Positions 23,874-32,672 of a stretch of 64,000 nucleotides of DNA are shown here, piece by piece; within the stretch, counting starts at the first letter, position 1; each line of letters starts with the position of its first letter. Where the stretch lies: NCBI RefSeq assembly GCF_009789195.1, contig NZ_WSTC01000013.1, positions 1-64,000 of the forward strand. The letters are read 5' to 3'. Source of the stretch: Paenibacillus sp. MMS18-CY102 (GTDB taxonomy: Bacteria > Bacillota > Bacilli > Paenibacillales > Paenibacillaceae). The notes under the pieces are model-generated. The model saw only the letters and a list, made by a program, of their open reading frames with translations, searched no databases and was not told the origin of the DNA. A program made the position numbers and the translations under genes.

Positions 23874-24820
23874 CGGCACGCACGATTGTCGTTGCTGGCA
23901 GCATGAACATGGATATCGTCAGCCGAGTGGCGCAGTTTCCGCGTCCAGGCGAGACGATTCAAGGCGGGGAAGCAAGCTATATTCCAGGAGGAAAAGGTGC
24001 GAATCAAGCCGTTGCAGCTGCGTTAGCTGGAGCAGCAACGTCGATGCTTGGGGCTGTTGGGCAAGATGGTTTTGGGCAGGAACTGCTCGCATCGCTTCGG
24101 CAGCATGGCGTCAGCGCTGAAGGCGTAGCTGTAATGGAAGGCACTTCGGGGCTTGCTTTAATTACAGTGAATGAGAGCGGAGAAAACCAAATCATTCTTT
24201 GTGCAGGAGCGAACGGCCAAGTAGGGGCAAGGACGTTAGCTGTTTTCTCGGGCATAGCGGATGAAGCAGGAGCCGTGCTGCTGCAAAATGAAATCCCATG
24301 GGCTGCGAATGAAGCCATCATGCGGCAAGCACATGCGCACGGCGTTGCTGTTGTTTATAATCCAGCTCCTGCCCGGACAATGCCAGAGGAAGCTTACCCG
24401 TTAATTCATACGATTGTGTTGAATGAAACGGAAACCTTCGCTATAACAGGCATCGATCCAGCAGCGGAACAAGAGCGAGGTCTTCATGAAGCAGCCATTG
24501 CGTTAATCAACCGAGGCGTTCAAGCGGTTATCATTACATTAGGTGCGGAAGGTTCTTATTATGAGGATCGAGATGGCATTGCCTGCCGAATGCCAGCCCG
24601 CAAAGTGGTGCCGGTCGATACGACTGCAGCGGGCGATACGTTTATTGGCGCATACGCTGCAATCCGGTTCGGCGGCACGCAAGCCATGGTTGAACCATCG
24701 CCAGAGGCTGCGCTGCGATTCGCGACAGCGGCTTCGGCAATAGCGGTAACGAGGCGTGGCGCGCAATCCTCGATTCCTACAGCAGAGGAGATCGCTGCGT
24801 TGCTTAAGATGGGCAATTAA
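23870..24820 (+). CDS. rbsK: Ribokinase
   Basis: Phosphorylates ribose to ribose-5-phosphate. The 316-residue PfkB protein has the RbsK N terminus VVAGSMNMDIVSRVAQFPRPGETI, the substrate loop GGKGANQAVAAALAG and the catalytic region VPVDTTAAGDTFIGAY; the DTTAAGD form is typical of ribokinase. Start ATG overlaps the fni stop (ATGA). The stop overlaps the convergent LacI gene by 4 bp. No ribose transporter or RbsD is next to it. A related nucleoside or sugar kinase role is possible. Confidence 0.85.
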   Translation: MTARTIVVAGSMNMDIVSRVAQFPRPGETIQGGEASYIPGGKGANQAVAAALAGAATSMLGAVGQDGFGQELLASLRQHGVSAEGVAVMEGTSGLALITVNESGENQIILCAGANGQVGARTLAVFSGIADEAGAVLLQNEIPWAANEAIMRQAHAHGVAVVYNPAPARTMPEEAYPLIHTIVLNETETFAITGIDPAAEQERGLHEAAIALINRGVQAVIITLGAEGSYYEDRDGIACRMPARKVVPVDTTAAGDTFIGAYAAIRFGGTQAMVEPSPEAALRFATAASAIAVTRRGAQSSIPTAEEIAALLKMGN

Positions 24821-25839
24821 CGGGAGCCTTCTTGCCGTGGCACGCTGGTCGAGCTGCCAATAACGAGTGAATTGGGCAGCATGCTGGTCTGCGGCAGCGA
24901 GCCGTACTTTCCTTCGATGCGGCCTACAAGCATTTGAATGCCGATCATCCCGAACTGATAGGCAGGCTGCACCGCCGTCGTGAATAACGGATCGATGAGG
25001 TCCCGATGCCCAAAATCGTCAAAGGTAACGATGGACAGGTGGCCTGGCACGTCGATGCCCCGGCGGCGAAAGGCTTGGAGCAGCCCTAAAGCAAGCATGT
25101 TGTTGCCTGCGAGGATAGCCGTTGGCATAGGCGCTGCTAAGAGCAACTGTTCGGCGGCGTCCTCCATGTCTTGCATGCGATAATTCGCTTGCAGGACGAG
25201 CCGTTCGTCATAAGGAAGGCCGTTGGCAGCGAGCGCTTCCCGATATCCTTCATGCCGGTCCCGTGCTGTGGATACGTCGAACGAACCGCCTACGAGCGCA
25301 ATGATGCGATGGCCAAGGCTGGCCAGGTAATCGATCAGCTTGCGTGCCCCGCCAACACTGTCGCCGATGACATGGTCACAAGCGATGCCGGGCACGTCGC
25401 GGTCGATCGTAACGAACGGCGTGCCGTGGCGAACGATGGCTTCAAGGCGATCCTTCGAGCTGTCGCCTGCTGGCGTAATTAGAATGCCATCTACACGTGT
25501 CGACAGAATCATGTCGATATACTCTTTTTCTTTTTCTCCATCCTCATCACTGTTGCCTAGCAGCAGCTTGTAGCCAAGTGAGCGGGCCGCATCCTCTGCG
25601 CCACGCGCCACGGTCGTGTAGAACGGGTTCGTAATATCTGTCACGAGCAGCGATAGAATGCCCGTTTTTTGCAAGACGAGCCCACGCGCCATCGCATTGG
25701 GCACATAGTTTAATTCCTCCATTACTTTACGAACTTTTTCCCTCGTTTTTTCGCTTATTCTTCCTGTATTGTTAATAACGCGGGAGACGGTCATTGCTGA
25801 CACTTCCGCTTGTTTTGCTATGTCATAAATGGTAACCAT
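24817..25839 (-). CDS. LacI family transcriptional regulator
   Basis: 340-residue repressor with an N-terminal LacI helix-turn-helix (TIYDIAKQAEVSAMTVSRVINN, residues ~3-24, then ARGLVLQKTG) and a periplasmic-binding-protein-like effector domain. ATG 25839 lies 9 bp after GGAAGG and matches family N termini. It is divergent from the short-chain dehydrogenase gene, with a 16-bp LacI-type palindrome between, and convergent with rbsK. It may control either or both. The effector is unknown but would be a sugar or related compound. Confidence 0.9.
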   Translation of the reverse strand: MVTIYDIAKQAEVSAMTVSRVINNTGRISEKTREKVRKVMEELNYVPNAMARGLVLQKTGILSLLVTDITNPFYTTVARGAEDAARSLGYKLLLGNSDEDGEKEKEYIDMILSTRVDGILITPAGDSSKDRLEAIVRHGTPFVTIDRDVPGIACDHVIGDSVGGARKLIDYLASLGHRIIALVGGSFDVSTARDRHEGYREALAANGLPYDERLVLQANYRMQDMEDAAEQLLLAAPMPTAILAGNNMLALGLLQAFRRRGIDVPGHLSIVTFDDFGHRDLIDPLFTTAVQPAYQFGMIGIQMLVGRIEGKYGSLPQTSMLPNSLVIGSSTSVPRQEGSR

Positions 25840-25892
25840 TCGGATCAGCCTTCCTTGCTGTTCATGTGCTTTCATCGTAATCAATTTCAAGA

Positions 25893-25939
25893 TTGACAGC
25901 AACCCTGCCCGTTTGTTACGTTGGAGTTATCGATAACTC
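25893..25939 (+). promoter_or_regulatory. LacI-type operator and promoter of the SDR gene
   Basis: GAGTTATCGATAACTC (25924-25939) is a perfect 16-bp palindrome with the central CG typical of LacI-family operators. A consensus -35 TTGACA (25893-25898) lies upstream on the plus strand; the -10 (TACGTT) is poor. The palindrome would cover the transcription start of the SDR gene. Confidence 0.6.
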
Positions 25940-26012
25940 TAATCACAGTAATTTAGCTTTAATCGAATAAGGCCGAGCCTCTAACGAGCCGGCAGGGAGG
26001 GCAATTAGCCAC

Positions 26013-26807
26013 ATGAATCGACTACAGAATAAAGTTGCGCTTGTCACTGGCGGCAGCCGAGGCATCGGGGCAGCAATCGTTCTCCGCCTAGCGGAGGAAG
26101 GCGCAGACATCGCGATTAATTATACGTCGGAACGGTCGGAAGCGTTGGCGAATGCGGTGAAAGAGCAGGTTACAGCGCTTGACCGCCGTGCGATTGTAGT
26201 TAGGGGTGATGTTGGGGTGAAGGCCGATGTAGAGGCAATCTTCGAGAAGGTGGAGCAGGAGCTGGGAGATGTCGATATTCTCGTCAACAATGCTGGTGTA
26301 GCGCCATTCGAGCCGTTCATGAGCGTGACGGAGGAAACATGGGACCGTACGATGAATACGAATCTGAAATCGGTCTTCCTCTGCTCACAGCGTGCTGCCC
26401 GTGGGATGATCGAGCGGCGCAGCGGCAAAATCGTCAACGTGCTGTCTACAGCTAGCCTTGTTGTTACAAGCCCGGCCATTCCCCATTATCAATCGTCCAA
26501 AGCGGGCGCCCATATGTTAACGAAAGGCATGGCAATTGAGCTCGGCCAATATAACATTAATGTTAATGCCGTTGGGCCGAGCACCGTAGACACTGATATG
26601 TGCACCGATTTTCTAGGGGCTCCTGGCATGCGCGAGCGCGAGGAGCAGGCGAATCCGATGAAGCGAATCGGCACGGCTCGCCAGATCGGCGATGCTGTCG
26701 TGTTTCTGGCCTCGGAAGAAGCCATGCAGATCAACGGCCATCTGTTGATGGTGGACGGTGGGCTTAGCGTGAAAGCTGCACAACCGGAAGATCATATGGA
26801 ACGATAA
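26013..26807 (+). CDS. Short-chain dehydrogenase/reductase (FabG/glucose dehydrogenase-like)
   Basis: 264-residue classical SDR. It has the cofactor motif VTGGSRGIGAAI (residues 11-22), NNAGV, a catalytic Ser region (NVLSTASL) and YQSSK with the catalytic Tyr and Lys, ending with GHLLMVDGGLSV. It oxidises or reduces an alcohol/ketone with NAD(P); the control by a LacI-family protein suggests a sugar or polyol substrate rather than fatty-acid synthesis. ATG 26013 follows GGGAGGG at a rather long distance. It is alone in its transcription unit. Confidence 0.85.
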   Translation: MNRLQNKVALVTGGSRGIGAAIVLRLAEEGADIAINYTSERSEALANAVKEQVTALDRRAIVVRGDVGVKADVEAIFEKVEQELGDVDILVNNAGVAPFEPFMSVTEETWDRTMNTNLKSVFLCSQRAARGMIERRSGKIVNVLSTASLVVTSPAIPHYQSSKAGAHMLTKGMAIELGQYNINVNAVGPSTVDTDMCTDFLGAPGMREREEQANPMKRIGTARQIGDAVVFLASEEAMQINGHLLMVDGGLSVKAAQPEDHMER

Positions 26808-26880
26808 CCAAACGGAAACGATCCAGATCCTTTTCTTTCTAAAACAAACAAACGGGGCGATCGAGCAGGAGGTTCACCTT

Positions 26881-27981
26881 CTACTTGATCAGACCCGTTC
26901 CGTCTAAATGGACGTTTGTCGTTACCTCGAATTTAGCTTCAGGATAAAGCTTCATCCAACGGTTCCATGTTGCATCCGAGCCAATATGGGTAGCGCGATA
27001 ACGTAATCCGAAGCCGTAAGGATCGACTTGGGCATCTCGAATCTTGATGAACAATGCCTCTGCCTTGGCTGAATATTGGTCGCCAAGCGTTTTCTCGATT
27101 GGCGACCAGCTGACGTTGTATAGATCACGTGGCGCTTGCTCCAATACGCATTTGATACGCACCTTCATCTTGATCGTCGCTTGCCCATTCCTCTCCACGA
27201 TCCGATAGTGGCGGTTTATGCTAGATACGACCGCAACGATTTTCTTTCCTTTATAGTCGGCTTGCAGTGAGGATTTAATAAATCGGAAGCTTAGTTGATT
27301 AAACTGCTGTGACTCTTCACTTGTTAACGTTAGTTTAACCTGCTTTTTATCAAGAAAAGCAACTTTGCTGATCATGTAGGTCATCTGGGCGCGCTTGATG
27401 ATTGGCAATATCGGGTCCAAGCCTCTCTCCATGTACCTTCGTTCGAAATCAAAAATAAATTGCTGGACTGTAAAAGGGGAATCTGTTCCCTGCGTGCCAA
27501 ACGAGAGAAATAATGTATTGCCGGGATATCGTTCTGATGGCGGCTCAGCGTATAGCACATCATGCGCGGACGGGCGGCCAATGGCAACGTCCGCAACGCT
27601 TTGAACGTCTCGGCGCCGCATCATCCAGGTGAGCGCTTCCGCATAATCCGAACGCACGAGGGATTCGCCTAGTACGAACACTTTACAATGGCCAAAATCC
27701 AGTTCCTTGTCGACATGCGCTTTCAACAGCCGGATCCCTTCAGCAATCGTTTCGGTCTCGATCGTTTCGATTTGCGACTTCGACGCTCCTGGCTCTGTCT
27801 TCGGTGAAGGGATGGCAAGCCGCAGCGTAACCCGATAGGGCTTATTCGGATTGTCGGTACGGTCGATTCCGGCAGAAACGACAAAGAATCGTTTATCGAT
27901 ATCCTTAAAGCCGCAACCTGGCAAAACGAGCATGGTCAGCATAAAGCATACGGCTAAAGCAATAATGCGGATTCGGATCAT
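26881..27981 (-). CDS. Spore germination protein GerC family (lipoprotein), operon 1
   Basis: C subunit of a GerA-type germinant receptor, a lipoprotein on the outer face of the inner spore membrane. The 366-residue protein starts with a signal peptide ending in a lipobox (VLPGC, Cys ~23), then KDIDKRFFVVSAGIDRT, the usual opening of the GerC domain. RRRDVQSVADVAIGRPSA and the C-terminal beta-rich region also fit. ATG 27981 follows GAGGAGG and overlaps the gerB stop (ATGA). It is the last gene of gerA-gerB-gerC. Confidence 0.9.
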   Translation of the reverse strand: MIRIRIIALAVCFMLTMLVLPGCGFKDIDKRFFVVSAGIDRTDNPNKPYRVTLRLAIPSPKTEPGASKSQIETIETETIAEGIRLLKAHVDKELDFGHCKVFVLGESLVRSDYAEALTWMMRRRDVQSVADVAIGRPSAHDVLYAEPPSERYPGNTLFLSFGTQGTDSPFTVQQFIFDFERRYMERGLDPILPIIKRAQMTYMISKVAFLDKKQVKLTLTSEESQQFNQLSFRFIKSSLQADYKGKKIVAVVSSINRHYRIVERNGQATIKMKVRIKCVLEQAPRDLYNVSWSPIEKTLGDQYSAKAEALFIKIRDAQVDPYGFGLRYRATHIGSDATWNRWMKLYPEAKFEVTTNVHLDGTGLIK

Positions 27982-29078
27982 GTTGCCTTCCTCCTCGTGA
28001 GGCTTAGCAGAAATATCCATATAACGAGCCCGTACTCCACGAACATGCGCAAGATGAGCCACTTTTCGGTGAGTTTGGAATATTCCTTTTCATTAAACAA
28101 ATACAACGACAAGATCGTGAGCGCAGCAAATACGGAACAGATCACGTAATTTCGCATCGGGACAGGATGCTCGTCAATGGCCAGCTTGTAGCGGGGAAAG
28201 CAGCTTTTGACCAGTTCCATTGCTTGATGCCAACCGGATGCTGTATAGACGAGCGTCAGGTTCAAATACAGAATAAGGAACACGAACAAAACGCGCTCGA
28301 TAAAACCATACTCCATAACGAGAGAATCGGCAGTAGCGGTCCATACATACAAGTAAGAGCCAACGCCATCTGTGCCATGGAGCCCGATCGGAACGAAATA
28401 GGATACGGCGAGCACTGCGATGCCCATCGTAGGGATCAGCCACTTGAGACGGAAGGTAAAGTTCGGCGGAAACGCACGGTTATAGATCGATAGGTTAATA
28501 TAACCGGTGAAGATAAACGTTGCCGCAGCTAATGGAGCTAATTTGGGCATAATGTGGAAATAATTGCTCGCTGTTCGAATCTCGTCCCAATACAGCTGTT
28601 TGCTTCGGCTCGCTTTAATTAACAGCAACAGGATGAGCGGGGTATTCACGAGCAGAATGATCTCCATATTAAACATCATGCTTAGGGTGGATCGCGTTGC
28701 GGCGTAGACACAGATAACAGCCATTATTGATAAAATCACAAGCGTATTCGCATCTGGGTTGAAAAACCGGTTAATGAGCAGGGCGTAGCTTGCCAATGCG
28801 ATGCTTGAAGCGGTGAACCACATGAAGGCGAAGCTGATTAGAACAGGGACGACGATCCAACGTGGATGCCGTTCGAATAAAATCTCGGGAACGCCTTTGC
28901 TCGGAAACTTTGATATCGCATGGATATACAAGAGAGCGGCGGTTGTTCCAATGATCGCAGCAGCAATTAAGGAAGCGACAGCCCCCTTGTACCGGTATTG
29001 AAACAGTATGTTGGGAACGAACAGCATCAGATTCAACAGGCTAATTAGCACAAAGTTGTAAATGACATACCGGTTCAT
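27978..29078 (-). CDS. Spore germination protein GerB family (permease-like), operon 1
   Basis: B subunit of the germinant receptor, related to amino-acid permeases (APC fold) and thought to hold the germinant site. 366 residues with about ten transmembrane helices, starting MNRYVIYNFVLISLLNLMLF and including the long hydrophobic stretches typical of GerB. Start ATG overlaps the gerA stop (ATGA) and its stop overlaps the gerC start, so the three are translationally coupled. The germinant cannot be told from sequence. Confidence 0.88.
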   Translation of the reverse strand: MNRYVIYNFVLISLLNLMLFVPNILFQYRYKGAVASLIAAAIIGTTAALLYIHAISKFPSKGVPEILFERHPRWIVVPVLISFAFMWFTASSIALASYALLINRFFNPDANTLVILSIMAVICVYAATRSTLSMMFNMEIILLVNTPLILLLLIKASRSKQLYWDEIRTASNYFHIMPKLAPLAAATFIFTGYINLSIYNRAFPPNFTFRLKWLIPTMGIAVLAVSYFVPIGLHGTDGVGSYLYVWTATADSLVMEYGFIERVLFVFLILYLNLTLVYTASGWHQAMELVKSCFPRYKLAIDEHPVPMRNYVICSVFAALTILSLYLFNEKEYSKLTEKWLILRMFVEYGLVIWIFLLSLTRRKAT

Positions 29079-30406
29079 TTTGCATTCACCTGCCCAATAT
29101 CTCCCTTGGCGTGCTTGATGCCTCCGATAAAACGGAAGTACGGCTTGCCGAAGCTGCGAAGCTGCGACAGATAGACGATATAGGCGAATAAGCCTAGCGC
29201 GACGCCTGTCACACCGAAGAAAATCGATATGATGATCAACGGATATTTCAAAAATCGGATCGCATACGACATCGAGGAAACCGGCACAACAAAGTTTGAG
29301 ATCGCAACGACAGACGTCACGATAATCATGATGCTGCTGACTAGGCCAGCCTGCTGGGCAGCTTGCCCGAGGATGAGGCCGCCGACAGTCGTTGCGGTAG
29401 AACCGATATACCGAGGGAGCCTCGCACTCGCTTCGATCAGGGCCTCAATAAGGAAGAGCATGAGAAACACCTCGATAAACGACGGATAGGGCACCGCAGA
29501 GCGGCTCCCTGCTATCGAGAAGGCGAGCTGGACGCGAAATAGCTCCGGGTTATAGGAAATGACCGAAATATAGAGCGCAGGCAGTGTGATCGTCAAAATT
29601 ATGGCTAAGTATCGCAGCAAAATCAACGTGCGTGTCATCCAGAAGGACTCGTAGCGATCATCCATCGCATGCATGAAATCAAAAAACGTAGCCGGCAGCA
29701 CGAGCGCAAACATGTTGCCGTGCATGAGCAGCACCATTTTGCCTTGCCCGAGCGCGCGGGATACGCGATCCGGGCGTTCTGTAATGAGCATAGTCGGGAA
29801 TAAAGTGCGCCTTGGCAATCCAAGCAGCTTCTCTAGCTCGCCGACCGCGTTAACGATTTCCGTAGATACGCCCATGAGTTTTTTTCGCACATTCGCTAAT
29901 ACTGTCGGGTCTACCCGTTGTTGGTCATAGAGCAGCAGCAGCCGCGTCTGCGAAAGCGAGCCAACGGTGCCCTCTTCGATTTTGAGCTCTGGCGAAGGGT
30001 AACGGGTGCGGATCAAGTTGATTGAATCGATCAAATCTTCACTTAGCGCCATTTGCGGGCCTTGCACCGTGCTCTCTACCTCAGAGATAGGAGATTGGTT
30101 GCGAATGACGCGCGCAGCATCGAGGGCATAGACGATGGAATCGATTTGGAGCAAAACGAACCCTCGGAGCAAGGTATCAGCCCATCGCGCAGGATCTTCT
30201 ACGATTTTGAACGAGGGATTAGTTGCAAGAATATCTTTGAACGACTGATGCTCCTCCGTGAATGGAACGAGAATGAAGTCGCTCACCTTACTTTCATCCA
30301 CCAGGGAGCCGATGTAGGCCACTTCCAGAACGAACTTTGTATTTTGAATCCGATGCGTATTTAAGTCTTTAGCCTCGGCAAAAATTGCAGTGATACGCTG
30401 AAGCAT
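29075..30406 (-). CDS. Spore germination protein GerA family, operon 1
   Basis: A subunit of a GerA-type receptor: an N-terminal soluble domain and C-terminal membrane helices. The 443-residue protein shows the family marks in relaxed form: ESTVQGPQ in place of the usual RGPRE, SINLIRTRYPSPELK, TERPDRV, PYPSFIEVFLMLFLIEALIEASARLPRYIG, then GGLILGQAAQQAGLVS. It is shorter than the usual ~480-500. ATG 30406 is 7 bp after GGGGAGG. A sigma-G-like promoter lies 40-68 bp upstream. Compared with the operon at 36.4 kb, its N-terminal motifs are more diverged. Confidence 0.9.
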   Translation of the reverse strand: MLQRITAIFAEAKDLNTHRIQNTKFVLEVAYIGSLVDESKVSDFILVPFTEEHQSFKDILATNPSFKIVEDPARWADTLLRGFVLLQIDSIVYALDAARVIRNQSPISEVESTVQGPQMALSEDLIDSINLIRTRYPSPELKIEEGTVGSLSQTRLLLLYDQQRVDPTVLANVRKKLMGVSTEIVNAVGELEKLLGLPRRTLFPTMLITERPDRVSRALGQGKMVLLMHGNMFALVLPATFFDFMHAMDDRYESFWMTRTLILLRYLAIILTITLPALYISVISYNPELFRVQLAFSIAGSRSAVPYPSFIEVFLMLFLIEALIEASARLPRYIGSTATTVGGLILGQAAQQAGLVSSIMIIVTSVVAISNFVVPVSSMSYAIRFLKYPLIIISIFFGVTGVALGLFAYIVYLSQLRSFGKPYFRFIGGIKHAKGDIGQVNAK

Positions 30407-30445
30407 GCCCGTTCCTCCCCTTGCCAATTTCAAGTAATTATCCCA

Positions 30446-30474
30446 TAGTGTGCACCTTCTTCCGGAAAATATGT
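30446..30474 (-). promoter_or_regulatory. Sigma-G-like promoter of ger operon 1
   Basis: On the minus strand: ACATA (30474-30470), 17 bp, CACACTA (30452-30446), close to the forespore sigma-G consensus GHATR / CATHHTA (4/5 and 6/7). Confidence 0.45.
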
Positions 30475-30591
30475 CCTCCTTAAGCGATTAACGGAAAAAG
30501 CGGATTCGGTTTTGCCGCAGCAGCTATTGTTGCAGTACAATAAAACGTAGAAAAGGATCGGCATACAGCCGGCATAATAGGAGCTGTGAAC

Positions 30592-31335
30592 ATGGGAGAA
30601 TGGTTTGAACGGAGTTTTGGAACCGACTATATGGTTGTTTATAAGCATCGGAATTGGGAGCAGGCGAATCGGGAAATTCGGCAGTTATGCCACTGGATGG
30701 GGCTTCCGGCTGGCACGGAGCTGCTGGATGTTGGCTGTGGAATGGGAAGGCATGCGTTAGCGCTGGAGGAGCTTGGCTATAAAGTAAGCGGGATGGACTT
30801 GTCAGAGCCGCTACTGGCGGAAGCAAGAAGGCATGACGAAGAGCAACGCGTACGCTGGTTCCAAGGGGATATGCGCAAGCTGCCATTCGCGGACGGATCT
30901 TTTGATGCGACGGTCAATCTGTTTACGTCCTTCGGCTATTTCGAGGAAGAAGACGAGAATATGCAAGTGTTGCGCGAGCTGCGGAGGGTGATACGCCCAG
31001 GCGGCCGTTTCGTCATTGATTTTTTGAACGCGACGCATGTTGCCCGAACGCTTGTCCCTTTGTCTGAGCGGATGGATGAGGAGACGGGATGGACGATTCG
31101 TGAGGAGCGGCGGATCGAGGCTGGCGCTGTGTGCAAGACGATTACGATTCAAGCAGGCACGCCAGAGGAGCGCCATTACGAGGAACGTGTAATGTTATTT
31201 GGCCGCGAATGGTTCGAGCAAGCGCTGGCCCAGGCTGGCCTGCGGCTCGAGCGGGTAGCTGGACAATACGATGGCAGCCCGTACGATGCCGAGCAGTCGA
31301 TGCGCCTCATCATGTGCGGGACGGTGGCACAATAA
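30592..31335 (+). CDS. Class I SAM-dependent methyltransferase
   Basis: 247-residue methyltransferase. Motif I LLDVGCGMGRHALALEELG (residues ~44-62) is followed by the acidic MDLSEPLLAEARR, then FQGDMRKLPFADGSFD (motif II/III region) and NLFTSFGYFEEEDEN, a pattern seen in small-molecule methyltransferases. ATG 30592 is chosen over GTG 30586 because AGGAG lies 8 bp before the ATG and only 2 bp before the GTG. Its stop overlaps the MBL hydrolase start (TAATG). The substrate is unknown. Confidence 0.85.
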   Translation: MGEWFERSFGTDYMVVYKHRNWEQANREIRQLCHWMGLPAGTELLDVGCGMGRHALALEELGYKVSGMDLSEPLLAEARRHDEEQRVRWFQGDMRKLPFADGSFDATVNLFTSFGYFEEEDENMQVLRELRRVIRPGGRFVIDFLNATHVARTLVPLSERMDEETGWTIREERRIEAGAVCKTITIQAGTPEERHYEERVMLFGREWFEQALAQAGLRLERVAGQYDGSPYDAEQSMRLIMCGTVAQ

Positions 31336-32369
31336 TGGCTAATGATAAGCCTGTACAAGTAAAGGCTTGGAACGAAGGATGGCTGCAGGTGAAAGTGCCG
31401 CTTCCATTCTCTCTTCGTTATGTGAATAGCTACGTGCTGCCGGAGCCGGCGGGCGGCTATACTGTCGTTGATCCAGGATTGCATACGCCGGAAGCTGTAG
31501 CTGCTTGGGAGTCAGCTTTCGAGCAAGAGGGCATTGCATTTACTGACATTAAGCGGATTGTTGTAACGCATCAGCATCCCGACCATTACGGGCTTGCAGG
31601 GCTGTTTCAAGAGCGGTCTGGCGCACCGGTCTGGATGACGGAAGCTTCCCATAGCTATGCGGTACGCATGTGGGGAGAGCATAGGGAGCTTGGGGACAAG
31701 CTGGTTGCTTTGTTCGATATTCACGGGATGCCGGATGAGTTAGTGGAAGGCGTCGCGGACAATTTGGAAAGCTTCCTGCCCTGCGTATCGCCTCAGCCAT
31801 CCGTTACTTATATGAAGGCAGGGGATCCATTCACCTTCGGCGGCATTGAATGGGCGACGATTGATGCGCCGGGCCATGCTCTAGGCCAGATTCTTTTCTA
31901 TGACCCCGTTAGCCGTACCCTTCTATGTGGAGATCAAGTGATGCCAGACATTACGCCCAACGTTAGCCTTGTGCCTGATGAGCTTGACGATCCGCTGGAT
32001 GCATTTATGCAAAGCCTGGAGTTGCTCAGCATGCTGGACGTATCGATGGCGTTCCCTGGGCACCGCAATCCGTTTCCCAAATTTACAGAGCGTTGTATCG
32101 AGCTAAAGGAGCATCATGAACGGCGATTGGATTCGATTGTTGATTTGCTCAATGAGCAAGATCGGCAACCTGCAACCGGATTTGAGCTCTGCGAGCTGTT
32201 ATTTGGGACACGCCATCGTGAGAACAAGCATAATCTCCGCTTTGCGATGGCAGAAACGTTAGCGCATTTGGCCTATCTGGTGAAACGCGGGCGGATTGCA
32301 CAAGTGGAGCGGGATGGGAAGCTGTTTTATTCCCGAGCGGATAGGCAGGATGGCAACGTTGCATATTAA
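31335..32369 (+). CDS. MBL-fold metallo-hydrolase (LACTB2-like)
   Basis: 344-residue metallo-beta-lactamase-fold protein. The zinc motif THQHPDHYGLAG (H-X-H-X-D-H) is at residues ~75-86, with later metal ligands in DAPGHALGQ, LCGDQVMPDITP and PGHRNP. The C-terminal ~70 residues form a winged-helix-like domain (LAHLAYLVKRGRIAQVERDGKLFY), as in LACTB2-like and related hydrolases. Start ATG 31335 shares its A with the methyltransferase stop, so the genes are translationally coupled. Substrate unknown; thioesters and nucleic acids are both known for this group. Confidence 0.87.
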   Translation: MANDKPVQVKAWNEGWLQVKVPLPFSLRYVNSYVLPEPAGGYTVVDPGLHTPEAVAAWESAFEQEGIAFTDIKRIVVTHQHPDHYGLAGLFQERSGAPVWMTEASHSYAVRMWGEHRELGDKLVALFDIHGMPDELVEGVADNLESFLPCVSPQPSVTYMKAGDPFTFGGIEWATIDAPGHALGQILFYDPVSRTLLCGDQVMPDITPNVSLVPDELDDPLDAFMQSLELLSMLDVSMAFPGHRNPFPKFTERCIELKEHHERRLDSIVDLLNEQDRQPATGFELCELLFGTRHRENKHNLRFAMAETLAHLAYLVKRGRIAQVERDGKLFYSRADRQDGNVAY

Positions 32370-32426
32370 AGCCATTAGATAAGGAGCTGGAGCATTGGGA
32401 TGCAGCTCCGGCTCAGGAGTGGTTCG

Positions 32427-32672
32427 ATGAAGGGCAAATTGATGCTAATTACAGCAATCTACAGCGTGTGTATCGTTGGTTATTTGATGATGATGGATCT
32501 ATCGATGAAGCTGACCTTCAGCCAATCGTTCAACAAGATGGCAAGCCAATCGATGACGATGCTGCCGCTTGAGAAGTTCATAGGCGCGGGCTGGTGCTTC
32601 GCGCTTCTTTGTTATTTGTGCAATGGGTTTGGAATCAAGCGGATGAAGCGCCCGCAAGCCGGCGCCGAATGA
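32427..32672 (+). CDS. Small hypothetical membrane protein
   Basis: 81 residues with two hydrophobic segments (LMLITAIYSVCIVGYLMMM at residues ~5-23 and FIGAGWCFALLCYLCNGFG at ~51-69) and a basic end. Start ATG 32427 lies 7 bp after AGGAG (32415-32419); an in-frame ATG at 32400 has poorer spacing. It may be the third gene of the methyltransferase operon. Its 3' end overlaps the convergent gerB gene by 38 bp. Not recognised. Confidence 0.6.
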   Translation: MKGKLMLITAIYSVCIVGYLMMMDLSMKLTFSQSFNKMASQSMTMLPLEKFIGAGWCFALLCYLCNGFGIKRMKRPQAGAE

